Shown here piece after piece: positions 14,601 to 25,248 of a DNA stretch of 64,000 nt. The translations under genes and the position numbers were made by a program. Within the stretch, counting starts at the first letter, position 1, and each line of letters opens with the position of its first letter. The notes under the pieces are model-generated. The model ran no database searches and was not told where the DNA came from. It saw only the letters and a list, made by a program, of their open reading frames with translations. This DNA is from Phytoseiulus persimilis. Its lineage: Eukaryota > Arthropoda > Arachnida > Mesostigmata > Phytoseiidae. The stretch covers positions 6,014,001 through 6,078,000 of the forward strand of contig CM075103.1 of NCBI GenBank assembly GCA_037576195.1, in the 5' to 3' direction.

Positions 14601-17600
14601 AGAAGCCTTTGACTACGAGACCCCTTCTGAGGGTTGTCTGGCAGCCTGTTGGTGGAAGAGTCGACGAGCTCGGATCCAGCGCGGTGTTAGAACATGTGGA
14701 ACTCTCTTCTTAATTGACCCAGGCGACAGAAGTGTGCTCGGCTGCGCGGCCGGCTTTCTTCCGGAAGAAAACGGAAAGCTTTAATCGCAGACTAATGATG
14801 TGTGCTAAGCGACTTCCGAGCGTCGAGGCGACAAGATATCAGCGGACGGACGGCTGATGCGGACGGGCATCACGGTATCCATTAATTTTCTCGATTATTT
14901 TCCCGTTTTGCATTCTCGAGAGAGAGAGAGAGAGAGAGAGAGCGCGGACCCGGTTTCCGAAGACCGCAACAGACTCTAATGCCGTCGAGAATCCGCTCGG
15001 AACGAAACTGGGAGCCCGTCGAGATTCAGCTCAAGAGTTTTCAACGTGATGGGCGCCCCTCACGCGTAACCCATACCACAATAGATGAGACGGTTGGGTG
15101 ATCAGTGTCAACCTTGTGCGGAAAAAAAGCTCAGTGAATAACTGTGGCCATCAATTGTGTCGACCCGCTCGTTCATTTGCGTCGCGCTGGCTCCCTGGAG
15201 CTCTCGAAGGAGATTTATTTTGACAACTTCCTCCCATTGGTCTCACCGTAACCTCTCGACACACTCGCGACAATTCGTCTCCGGAAGCATCCGCTCTGAA
15301 CTCGCATATCGGACGACACGAGACAGGACCCACTTCGCTCAATCATATAATCTTCGTTTGTATCGTCTGCATTGCGGCCTTCACCTTGATTTTCAGCGAA
15401 GACCGATCACAGCAGTCCTGATCACCGACGTTCCGGCGAGCGAGTACCCCTGATCAGGCTCGCGCTCGTCAATCGTGGACGCGAGCCTTGTTTGTCCTAA
15501 GCGGTCGTCCTCGGCCGTACCCGGGCGAGAGCCTGCTTATCTCGGTGGATCTCTCGCGCTCGACTCTGGAGAATGTTTCGGATCTCGATGATGACGACGA
15601 CGAGATTGATCTTATCCTGCTGCTTGGAATATTTGAACGTTGGATAGCGGTTTCGGACCTCGAACAGGTCCCTCTTCACACAGGTAATCGCCTTGTCTCG
15701 CCCTCCTCCGACCCCGATAAGCATCGACAGTGCATCAACAAATCTTATCAGATCAGCCGGAAACCAGCTCGCTCGCTAATGGTTATTTTATAATGCTCCA
15801 ACTTTTCAGTTCCCATTGGGGTTAGATCGTATCTCTGAATTCATCTGGAAGTGTGCTCGTGAGCCAGGCCACAGGATCTGTTCGATTTCGAACGATGTTC
15901 TCGGCAGCGAGTTCGCTGTTTACAGAGCGGTCGCGGTCTCCGAGAAGTTACACCCACGATCGCGAGGATTTCTGTTATCCAATTCCGATCGAAGCCGCAG
16001 CGGTCGTACCCGAGAACCGGGTCGAGTGGGTCGGGTCACCATTTTTCTAGAGTAACTTGCTAGCCCTCAACTCTGTTCTGAATCGAACATGATTCTCGGG
16101 GATCGCTCCCCCGTGAAGAGTTCAAAACCGAGGCGACGAGTTCTGGAATGTTCCGTTCGCGCAGAGAGAAACTACAGTTGCGGGGAGCTTCTTCCGCGCG
16201 CAAATCAACTTTAGATTCTGTCTCCTTCGTCCGATGTCGCGAGGGTATCGTCTCTCGCGTGCGGAGTGAGATGTGGGTTGTGGGCGGAAGACACAATGAC
16301 ACGTCGCTGAAAGCCGACGACATCTTAAGGACTCCAGAGTGGAGGGGCAGGAGTCGAGTTAAGTTGCGGCCGTCGAGGTCTCATTTCAGTGCGGGAGGTT
16401 AATCGAGCAGAAAACTCAGTCGCTGATGAACTTCTCACGAGCCTATCCGGTCGCCTTGCAAGACGTTTCACTCGGCGAGTCCTTTCTTCCAACATTACGA
16501 CCCCTTTGAGAACTCGTACATCCAGGAACGAGCGGCCCAAACACCGCTGTGACAACATTTTTCCGGAAGGCTCCGGCGAGTTTCGGCGAGCTCCGACTCA
16601 GCCTCGTGGCACTCCCAGGATCCATGTTTAATTCTCTGACAAAGAGAGAGGGATTCATTTCCAGCGGAGATCTTCCACGTCTCCGCCCTTCGGATCATGC
16701 CAGCCTGCTTCCACGGAGAAGCGAAGAGTTTGATCGCGACAGGAAGTTCCCGCTTGCCCGCTCGAGCGTTTCCAGGGTATGGCTCGTGAGAGGAAGCGGA
16801 CGGCCACCGAGGCAAAGAGGAAAAGGGGGAAATACACAACGAGGGGAGCCTAGACAAAACCAACCAGCTGAGACGGATCACCCGCGCCACCCACGGGGCT
16901 CGTTCACGACCAGATTGAATCATTCAACAACCCGACGAACCCAGACTAAGTGATTGGAATGAACAGAGGGAGGAAAAAATGCAAGATTTTAGAACATACC
17001 GGTTGCTTCTTTGTCATTTCGTCGACTCGTACCTCCGAACCCGCAGTGGGCGAGAGCTTTTTTGAAGTGGTCATCGATTGCTGAATCCACATCGGTTTTG
17101 TAGTACTTTATCACGACACATTTCGGGGACACATAAGTCGCCTCACCGATGTCATCCTTGCTGTCTAAAACTTCTGGTGAGGGGGAGCAAACCGCCGCTG
17201 ATGTCGATGGGAGTTCGATCGGTGCCACTGTAGGCGAGTTTGTTCCCGGAGAGATATGCCCGTGTGGAGGCGATGGTGTGCTGTAATTCTCCTTCAACAC
17301 CGGCGGATGACTGAATTTCTCGAAATGTAGAACATCTGGCTGGAATAAGGAGCAGCGATTTATAAACTCTGATTTAGCGAAAACTCGAATCATCCGATTG
17401 ACAATCACATGGGGCAAGCTTATCCGCGAGGAGCCGCCTGGGTATCCTCACTCGTGAATGATACAACTATTTCCCGTTAGGACGTCTGCCTTCGGTTGAG
17501 ATTGGACTTGCGAAACAATTTCCAAAAAGAGTTCCGATTCCGCATGAAAATAAAAAGGACACCGGGTGCAAACTCGACTCCATCGACACGACAGTCGGAG

Positions 17601-18004
17601 GCAGCAAGCCTTCCCTTGAGGAGCCGTCTAGCTATCCTCACTCGTGAATAAGAAAGCTTTCCTTCCTCAGGACGTTTGCCTTCGGTGGACATTAGTGTTG
17701 CGAATTATTTTCTCAAGAGAGTTCAAATTCCGAACAGGAGTAAAAAAGGTTTCCGACGCTCGCGGGGGCCGCGAGCTTTTCCCACGGTCGTGTCCTCACG
17801 GGAAGGCTGCGAAGACCGATCCCGTTTTTCCGAACCTACCTTTTGCTCGAAGTGCGATGTCGATGGGAAGTCCTGGGGACTCGACGATCCCCCGAGAAAG
17901 TAACCGCTCGTAGAAGGTAGATTCGGTGCAGTACTTGTCGACGCCCTCTGGTAGCCAAAGTACGCGGCTGAATACGGCGTGTACATCACATCCATGCAGC
18001 TCAT
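5601..18004 (-). CDS. vg: vestigial orthologue, TDU-domain transcriptional co-factor (4 exons)
   Basis: Predicted product is the nuclear Vestigial co-factor, which in Drosophila binds the TEAD protein Scalloped through its TDU (vestigial/Tondu) domain to switch on target genes. Exons on the minus strand: 18004-17840, 17339-17000, 6454-5952 and 5825-5601; 410 codons, and all phases agree (0, 1, 0). Exon 1 starts MSCMDVMY, matching the fly Vg opening as I recall it. Exon 2 carries the TDU domain at about residues 122-151 (CVVIKYYKTD, then DDHFKKAL), preceded by a Ser/Pro-rich stretch. Exon 3 is Ser/Pro/Tyr-rich with an octapeptide repeat. Exon 4 is Gln/Met-rich and ends in a TGA that overlaps a strong donor (GTGAGT), so a further exon is possible. 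Length is close to fly Vg (about 450). Introns are 500, 10545 and 126 nt. Exon 2 could instead end at 17033, and exon 3 could start at 6433; both preserve the frame. Confidence 0.85.
6155..6274 (-). repeat. 24-bp in-frame coding minisatellite in vg exon 3
   Basis: Five tandem 24-bp units: four close copies and one diverged copy at the high-coordinate end. On the coding (minus) strand they encode an octapeptide of the form HLSGPSPS, roughly residues 230-269 of the predicted Vg. The unit length is a multiple of three, so copy-number change would not break the frame. The units contain no stop in a second frame either, which helps explain a long overlapping open frame here. Confidence 0.85.
12443..12615. 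repeat. 29-bp minisatellite in vg intron 2
   Basis: Six head-to-tail units of 28-29 bp with consensus GGGAATAATTTTTCGTAACG followed by CCGAAATAC. The inner copies are nearly identical and the outer ones have drifted. Each unit contains a partial dyad (CGTAAC / CCGAAATACGGG), and a related sequence with fuller TTCCGTAATACGGAA palindromes occurs about 200 bp to the left (12229-12295) and just right of the array (12625-12645). It may be part of a dispersed repeat. Confidence 0.85.
14918..14942. repeat. (GA)n microsatellite
   Basis: An uninterrupted GA dinucleotide run of about 12 copies inside vg intron 2. GAGA-type tracts can bind GAGA-factor-like proteins in arthropods, but nothing further in the sequence supports such a role. 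Confidence 0.9.
17415..17749. repeat. imperfect direct duplication in vg intron 1
   Basis: Two copies of about 145 bp (17415-17558 and 17602-17749) lie 187 bp apart inside the 500-bp first intron. Both contain GGAGCCG, then TATCCTCACTCGTGAAT, GGACGT(C/T)TGCCTTCGGT and a closing AGTTC...TAAAAA(A)GG. By eye they agree at roughly 70% of positions, so the duplication is old or the copies are under partial constraint. Neither copy keeps an open frame with splice signals, so a duplicated exon is unlikely. Confidence 0.75.
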
Positions 18005-18621
18005 TTCATTGAAGCACTTAATTCGAATTCACAAAGTTCGAGTGAAACCTGACGACTGAGAAGCAGCGCCCGTTTCCGCGCCCAACCCGCACAGAGAGCC
18101 AGCTTTCGCGGACCGAACGTTCCGGTCGGTCGGAACTGGCGCCGGTATAGAGGACTGCGGCAACAACAGCGGCAGTAGTAGTAGGAATAGTTGCACACGA
18201 TAACAACAACACACTCTTCACTCTGTAGCCGAGCACACTGCTCGAATCCAGTGTGGTCCGAGCTCCGGATAAGAGCTGAGGGCGGAGTCGGGCAGAGAGC
18301 CTGGCTCGTCGAGACTCCGCCCCGAGACTTCGGAGAGTGTGGCGGGCCAAGGCTCTCACCCCTGTGAACCAGGGAGTCAGAGCGCCCCCTGGACTACCAG
18401 ACGTTCACGGAGCTTCACTCCGACATCGAACGTTCCTGGACGTGTTTTTCGTTGCTTTCCGGAGAAGTGATTCGAAAACTCGCGCGAATTGGCTCCTCGT
18501 ATCTGTTTGTCGCGCCGGATCGCCTCACTATGCCGCTGGCGGTTGCGCATGGAGTTTGTGGAAACGGCTGGGACATCACTGGCACCCTCTGCGAAACCGG
18601 AGCGGGGCAAAAAGGATAGGC

Positions 18622-18639
18622 GGGGGGGGGGGGGGGGGG
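18622..18639. repeat. poly-G run (G18)
   Basis: Eighteen consecutive G about 620 bp upstream of the vg start codon on the opposite sense strand. It could be partly a sequencing or assembly artefact in length. Confidence 0.9.
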
Positions 18640-21029
18640 AGGCATCATAAAAATAATTCTCCGGCCTCTCGTGCCACTTCTCTGCCTTCCCACGAACTGC
18701 TATTCCCCTCCTGCAAAAGCAAGATGGCCGCTATAATGCACCCCGACAGTTTCTGATGGGCTAAGAAAAAGCTGCGAACAGTGAGACACACATCCAAGGA
18801 GCGGGAGAATGAGAAACCACCACTACTTTGTGAAGGGTCCATCTGCGCAACGGAGATGAGAATGGAGAAACGAAAGAAAAATGAATGCTGATGCACCGCC
18901 ATCGCTCTAACGGGGTTCTTCGGTCGGCTTTACCTGAAGAGTCCTCAGGAAGATGGAAGCGTTCGGATCTTTCCTCTGAGAAATTCAGTCCCATGGCAGG
19001 GTCGAGGGTTTGGTTCCATCAGCTTCCTCAGGTCTCCGACGCATCGGTGGCTGTTGTGGGGGCTGCCTCCAATTCAAGTGAGGCGTTAGTGAATCTTCTC
19101 AAATGAGAGTCGAAAACGGCTTGACAGGCTTCACTCGAGCATATGAAGCATCAGTTCGATTGTTTCTTTTGTCTCCTAACTTCACTCAATACTTATCGAA
19201 GCTTTGGGCGCAGCGTAATTCTTTTTTCGAATTGAATCCTTCTCTAGCCGCCGAATAACGGTCTCCCTTCTTCTTGAGTTGCTACGCAGAGAGGAAACAT
19301 GAGAAAAACGAAAAAAAAATGGGCAAAGAAAGGAGAAAAGTTTCCGCGACCACGAAAAAATATTTATTGAGCGGGTTTCAGGAAAATTCGTTGCGCTTTG
19401 AGAAAAAATAATTCTGAACCGAGTATTCTTCTCCCGGGAGAGATTAGTTCGCTTGAAAATCGTCCCGGATTTCACTTCATCGTCCGTGAGCGCGTATGGA
19501 ACGTTTGCCTGAGATCGATGGAGACTGCATTCACAAAGTCTTCCGCACGGCGGGCCCGCCCGGTTTGTGAACGATGTCAGCTACCCCGCTGGAAACGCCA
19601 CCTTCCATCGCAGCGTAGTATGTCAACGAGAGAATGAGAGAAAACGTCACGTCGGAATTCGCCTGGCGCTGTGAAGAATTTGAGCTATTTCGTCAACGGG
19701 ATCTCTGCCGAGCGGCGACGAATCAAACTCCGGTTAATCACCCTTCTCGTTATCGGAATCGCTGCGATGGTCGTTGGCGTCGATAGACATCCCAGCGGAG
19801 TGCACGAACATGCAAAATGTCCGGAATTCCAACCGACTCGTTGGTTGAACCAGGGCGTCCGATGCTTTGCGGTTGAGTTCAAGGGGCGATTGGGCTCGAT
19901 GTTAGATCGATGACCGACAATCGTGCGGCGTGCTCGCTCCAGATCTTCAGGGGCGTCGGAACCTCAGAACGCGAGCTGGGTCGATTCCTCCGAGCCCGAG
20001 ACTAGGATTACATCGGTGAATAAGTTGAGTCTCCTGTTGAGAACCGCGACAGCGTTTCCCAAAATCCTCGGTATGGTTCATTCGCAGCGACGGGAGAAGC
20101 CGACGAGAGACTCGCGGAGGAGCCGCGTGGTGGAGAGGTCGATCTCGCTCCGGTCAGAAGTCTGCATGATCTCGAGCATCGTTTTTAGAACCGATCAGTT
20201 GGTTTTGGTTGTCTGCAGGAACAGCCCGATTGAGATAGATCATCGCGTTCGGGAAATAAGAATAACTCCCGGGCTGCTTGTTTGGCAAACCGCCTACCGG
20301 CGCGGCGCACGCTTTTCGTTGTTGCTGATGCTTTTTGCTTGCTTAGAGCTCCGGCGAGATCGGAGTCTGTTTCACAACATTCGCTGATCTCGCTTCGGAA
20401 CTGTTTCGTCGTAATTACCGCATCTGTGACCGCTCGAGATTGTATGCGTCGTCAATTGACGAGTTTTGTAGAGTCGTTGAGAGTTCGGATCTAATTGTAT
20501 CGAACTTCCGAGCTAATTTCGTGCTCGGGGTGCGATTCCCTTCAGACAATCCTTCCAGAAACCGTTTTCCAAACGACTGAGCGTTGCCTCTGAACTGGCT
20601 TCAAAGATCCGTTGGCCTACAGTGCCGGAGAGTGGGAGAACTGAGGCTTCTGTTATTTGATTTGTGAAGCTACTGCTGGTCTTGACCCCCGATGCAGTCC
20701 ACGGGTTCCGCACGCAAACTTGCCGACTCGTGCACCCGACCCCAGTTATGTGAGGCCTCGATTCTATCGAAAGATTAGGGCATCAAGGGACTGAGTTTCG
20801 GAATCATTCCGAAGAGGTGGCTTCGACACTTCCAATCGACAATGAGTGTTTGGCAAGACACTAACGATGCGATACGTTGCGTACGGCTCGCTCAACGCCT
20901 CATTCCCTGGATTGCGTGCACGCGGCTTGTCCCGTACGCGGGGCTCGGAGGCTGACAATAGGTGATTTTTCAACTGGATCACCGAGCTCGACGAGAGCGG
21001 CCGAGGAAGGTACAGAAAGCGATTAGTTT

Positions 21030-21056
21030 TATAAAGGTGGCGCGCACACTTTTATA
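21030..21056. promoter_or_regulatory. pair of opposed TATA boxes
   Basis: TATAAAG on the plus strand (21030-21036) and TATAAAAG on the minus strand (CTTTTATA on plus at 21049-21056) lie 12 bp apart, separated by GC-rich sequence. No Inr or coding region was recognised at the expected distance on either side, so chance occurrence is quite possible. Confidence 0.2.
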
Positions 21057-21150
21057 ACGACGCTCTCCAAACTAAAAGCCTTTTACGCTTTTCCAATTTT
21101 GCTCTTCCTCTCCCTTACCTTCTCGATCACGGATCTTCGTCGACGAGGAA

Positions 21151-21180
21151 TGCCTGCCTGCCTGCATGCGTGCGTGCGCG
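21151..21180. repeat. TGCC/TGCG simple repeat
   Basis: Tetranucleotide repeat TGCCTGCCTGCC merging into TGCGTGCG. It lies in the vg upstream region with no associated gene. Confidence 0.8.
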
Positions 21181-24100
21181 GGCTGCTCGCTTTCGGGGGT
21201 CGACCGACGGATGACCTCGATGGGTCGTAAATCTCTCGCGAAATCTCTCGTTTTTTCCTCCTCCTGAGACCCTCTAGAGCTCGCAACGGCAAAGTATCGC
21301 CCCCTCCGTGAACGCTACCTCGAGCTTCTCGCGCAGAACTCGTTTAACAAAGCGAGCCTTGACTTCCGTTTAAAGCCTTACTGACAGCGAGAGAAGGCAC
21401 CAATCTGGATGGAGTGACAATTACTGCCAGAGAACGCGAGCCACAACACAGACGATTGGAAAGTCACGCTACATCAACGCCTTCACGGCAACACTCTTCC
21501 ACAGGAACACGTGAGCGCACGCTCCAAGCTCAACACGAACACGAGAAGAAACCCAAGGAACAGGACCTGACACCTTCCAGGAGAGAGATGAACGGCTTTA
21601 ACCGATCAGGACTTCAGATGGTGCTGTTCTTCGGATCTCACAAACATCAGAGCCGGTCGGTTCGGCGAGTCGTCTTCGATATTTGGAAAACGAACTTCCC
21701 TCGAATATAATTCCTCGTCCGAGCGCACAGCAGCCATAGGTGAGGAAGAACTCGGTGAGCTCTACGCACTCCGATGGACCACGCACACACCTTCGAGTTT
21801 TGCACCCTGGGCTCGAGGCCTGCGGAGAAAGTCGCATAGAAGCCTCTTCCGATTCACCCGCGGGTAGAGGAGCGGCTCGTGTTCGTTCAACTGCGTTTCA
21901 TTAAAGGCTAAAATTTGATCTGCTCCGAAACAATTACCTTGGGCGCCTCTGAATAGTTTTCCTGTCAGTGGTCCTGGCGAAGCCGCGGCGTGCCCCACAC
22001 AAGGATGTTGCCGGGCATGAGCTTTGGTGTAAACTCCCGCGAGCCATGATCTCACTCAGCTCCAGGTTTCAGCTGTGAGGAGGTGGACTCTGGAGGAGGA
22101 TTCTCCGTAGTCCGACGTGTTCTCCCGATCCTTGATGCTCGGCTCCCCTCCGAGCGCGTTGCAAAAGGATCCCCACAAAACACTGTTTGGAGACAGGGGG
22201 AGATTGAGAGGCTGTCGGAACGTTTAGCGAATGGCCCACCGAGGGTCGGATTGCTCGGGGTGATGGGTAGGCTTTCGGGGTTGGTTTTCGAACGCAACTA
22301 GGACCCCAACAAGGAGAACACACGCTCGAATCCGACGGAAGGAAGTTATTGCCCTTTCCCCATCAAGCTCTAGAGAGCGGTTTCAACTTGATCACACTGA
22401 GCATCTGCATCTTCACACCACCCTGGAATCGCACTCCCCGACCCGGGTAGTTTCCCATCTCGACCTCGTGGGTTACGATTATCGGAATCGAACATTTCGT
22501 TTAGCCTTTCACTTCTCACTACTCGAGCCCCGGCCGGAGACCTTGCCCGAGCAGTATCTACTTCTCATCGAGCTTCCGAGCGGTCAGCCGTCCCTGAAAC
22601 GAGGCTGGCATGAGCAACGGACGTCATTGTCATGTCCCGGAATCGTTCATGGCCCATTTGACGTGGATAGAGGTCAAGAGGAATCACATAACAATGCAGA
22701 GCATAAACTGGTCCTAATTAGGCTGGCCGACTGATGATCTCCCTTGATCTGTATCCGCCCAGCCTTTGTGCGAGTTTGAGCGTGTGTTCAACAATCCGAA
22801 ACCGCGCATGGCACCGGTCTTGGAGTTCGGGACGCTCTTCCCTCCAGTTCATCCTTCTTTCGTGAATCGCCGACACAGCCTGGAGGAAGCGGAATCGTTA
22901 ACGATGCTTCTCCAAAAACCCTGTCCGCCGAGCGAATCGGAGAGCTTGGACCCTTGAGTGTGGGCGATGATCCATTCCGATTTTCGTTCCTTTCCGAATC
23001 AGTTCGGGGCTCTGGCAAACCCGGATAACGATTCCGGAGAGTCCGGAATCTGGGAGCTCAACTTCGTTCGTGAGAGAAGAAACAACTCCGACTGCTTGAG
23101 AAGTGCTATTCGTGCTCACTCATACACAAACAGTCCTGCTCCGAACGAACTACCTTCGGAATAAGAGGCAGACGGAGCGATGGACAACCCTCAGCCCTCG
23201 GAGGAAAGATGGGAGGAGGATGAGGAAAGCAACGAGCAGCAGCAGACAGAGGAAGGAGAGCGACCCCGTAGAGCGCCGGGAATCGAGAGGCCCCGGTGGG
23301 AGAGAAGAGTGAGGGGTAAAAGTGGGGGCAAGCGGGAGGGAGTTAGGGAAGGCGGGGGTAAGAAGCCTCTCAATGTGTGTTCATTTGAGCAGCAACTATG
23401 CTTCCGCTGGCAGCACTCGGTCGTGGGAGGATAGTCCCGACAGGCTGTGCAACATAAGGTAGACTTCATAATATTTATTCAAACGGCTCCATGTTCCACG
23501 ATAAGAGGATGCCTCGTGTATTCGGTATCGGTCCTAATCAGCTGGATTCCCTCCATGCAGGAGCCGGGGGACTCTGCTTTCCCATTCCTAACACTCCGAG
23601 AGATTCTCTACTCGAGACTCGTCGCTCGGACTACCGGGTACGTTTGGCGGCACTACAGTCCTTGGAGCCTGCCCCAAGAGCTGTCGTTACCATGACAACG
23701 CCGACATAAAATTATCATTTCTCCTTGCTGCGAGTGGTGGACGACGTTTCTACCTCTTTGTTCTTTTCCCTCTTCCAATCTCTCCTCCTTCATCACTCGT
23801 TCGCTCACTGTTTTCGGACTCCAGTTCGCCGTCGCTTTCCTCGCTATCCTCATCCAGATGTCCCTCGATTTCCCGCCGAAGGATTCGTCTATTCTTACCT
23901 CACTTCGGATCTTCCTTCCTCCACCCCCCGCCTCAGACTTGGATCTGCACCATTCCGACCCACCTCCCTGTTTGTCCTGGATATCCTCCTTTCGGATCCC
24001 GCTTCCGCTCGGCCTCTCCAAAAAAATAGCGGGGAAGCTCGCTCCCTGATCACGATGCCCGATTTGCGGCTCCCGTTATACGGTGGAGTTCATGTGAACG

Positions 24101-25248
24101 AGCTGCAGGTGCATGATAGTTGCCGGCGAAGAAAAATGTTGAGCTGCTGTTTCTCGGGCAGATAAATCGCTTACGGCTGCTCCGCGAGCTGCAGAATGCA
24201 TGCGGGCAGCTTTCCGCGTCACGAAGCACAAAATGTGTTGGATGCTGCGAAGCACACTCACTCAGTCAGCTCCCCGTATCCTTAGGAAAGTATGGCAGCC
24301 TCCCGTGCTCCTCGATCACACAGCGTGGGTTTTTTCCTGTTTTTTCGGAATCGCGGCCGACGGTCTCTCGCAAAAAAAAGAATATGGAGTCCACGACGTG
24401 GTGGGTTGCGGGGTATGCCGAGCTGCGTCCGAACGAGTCGGGGAAATCCGCTCAGCTGGGTTGTCGAGGCAGCTGCTTCGGAAGAGAATGGGTAAGATCT
24501 AATGCCTGCCGAATGGAAAACAAACGTCTCTATCTATGAGCTCCGAAGGATCCCCATCCACGCTCTATGACGGTTTCAGGAATCTAGTCGGTTGCGGACG
24601 TCCCAAATCGGAGGAAGGAAAACACATAGTATTTCATGAAGTCGCAGCGAGGAATGCAGTCCGCAATGTTGCACGGCAACGAATGTCTCGGCAGTAACGG
24701 CCTGAGCTCGAAAGTTTGTTATTCGCAGAATAGTGTTGGGAGCGGGGAATCGTCCTGCTTGTTCTGACGAATGGAAATCATCATTACTTGAATCGGGGTC
24801 CTAAAGTTTCGCTTCGCTCGTCAGTTGGTCATTAAACGTGGTCCGCATAATTACAGACGTTCCCATCACGAGAAGTGGGAATGTCCGCTTGCTGCTGGTC
24901 CGTCGGTCGCCTGTCTGTTTGTCCTGTTTTCCTGTTGTGGCTCTGCGTTTTCGCGCGAGTGGACGAAACTGCGAGAAATGTCGCTGAGCGACACATCCAC
25001 GCATTAGTCAGGCTTTCCCATCTTCGAACTGAACGGTCGGGGAGGAATGTGACGTCCCGCCGTCAACTTGTCGAGTCCAGGAATCATGATTCTGGCCGAA
25101 CTTCGTACGATTACTAGTGGGCCTACCATCCACCCAAAGAAGAATATCGTTCTAGAACCGGACGAACCGCTCAGTCGAAGATCGCAGCTTTATTGGTCAA
25201 ATCTCAAACGTTTTCATTTTCCTTCATGGAGGTGTGTTGGTAAATCTA

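Larger units (their letters stand above)
6455..16999 (-). other. intron 2 of vg (10.5 kb)
   Basis: This intron separates the TDU exon from the Ser/Pro/Tyr-rich exon. I found no nested gene on either strand; the open frames inside are short and unlike any family I know. It contains a 29-bp minisatellite (12443-12615), a related Gly-free TTCCGTATTACGGAA-type patch near 12229-12295, and a GA microsatellite (14918-14942). In insects vg introns hold wing-field enhancers. Any equivalent role here is inference, and I did not identify binding-site clusters by eye. Confidence 0.6.
18005..25248. other. gene-poor 5' flank of vg
   Basis: About 7.2 kb with no convincing exon. It holds a run of 18 G (18622-18639), oppositely oriented TATA boxes (21030-21056), a TGCC/TGCG simple repeat (21151-21180), a purine-rich tract (about 23190-23365) and a pyrimidine-rich tract (about 23735-23960). 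A plus-strand frame at 23180-23434 is acidic then basic low-complexity and probably reflects the purine tract. Part of this span is presumably the vg promoter and upstream control region, by position only. Confidence 0.5.
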
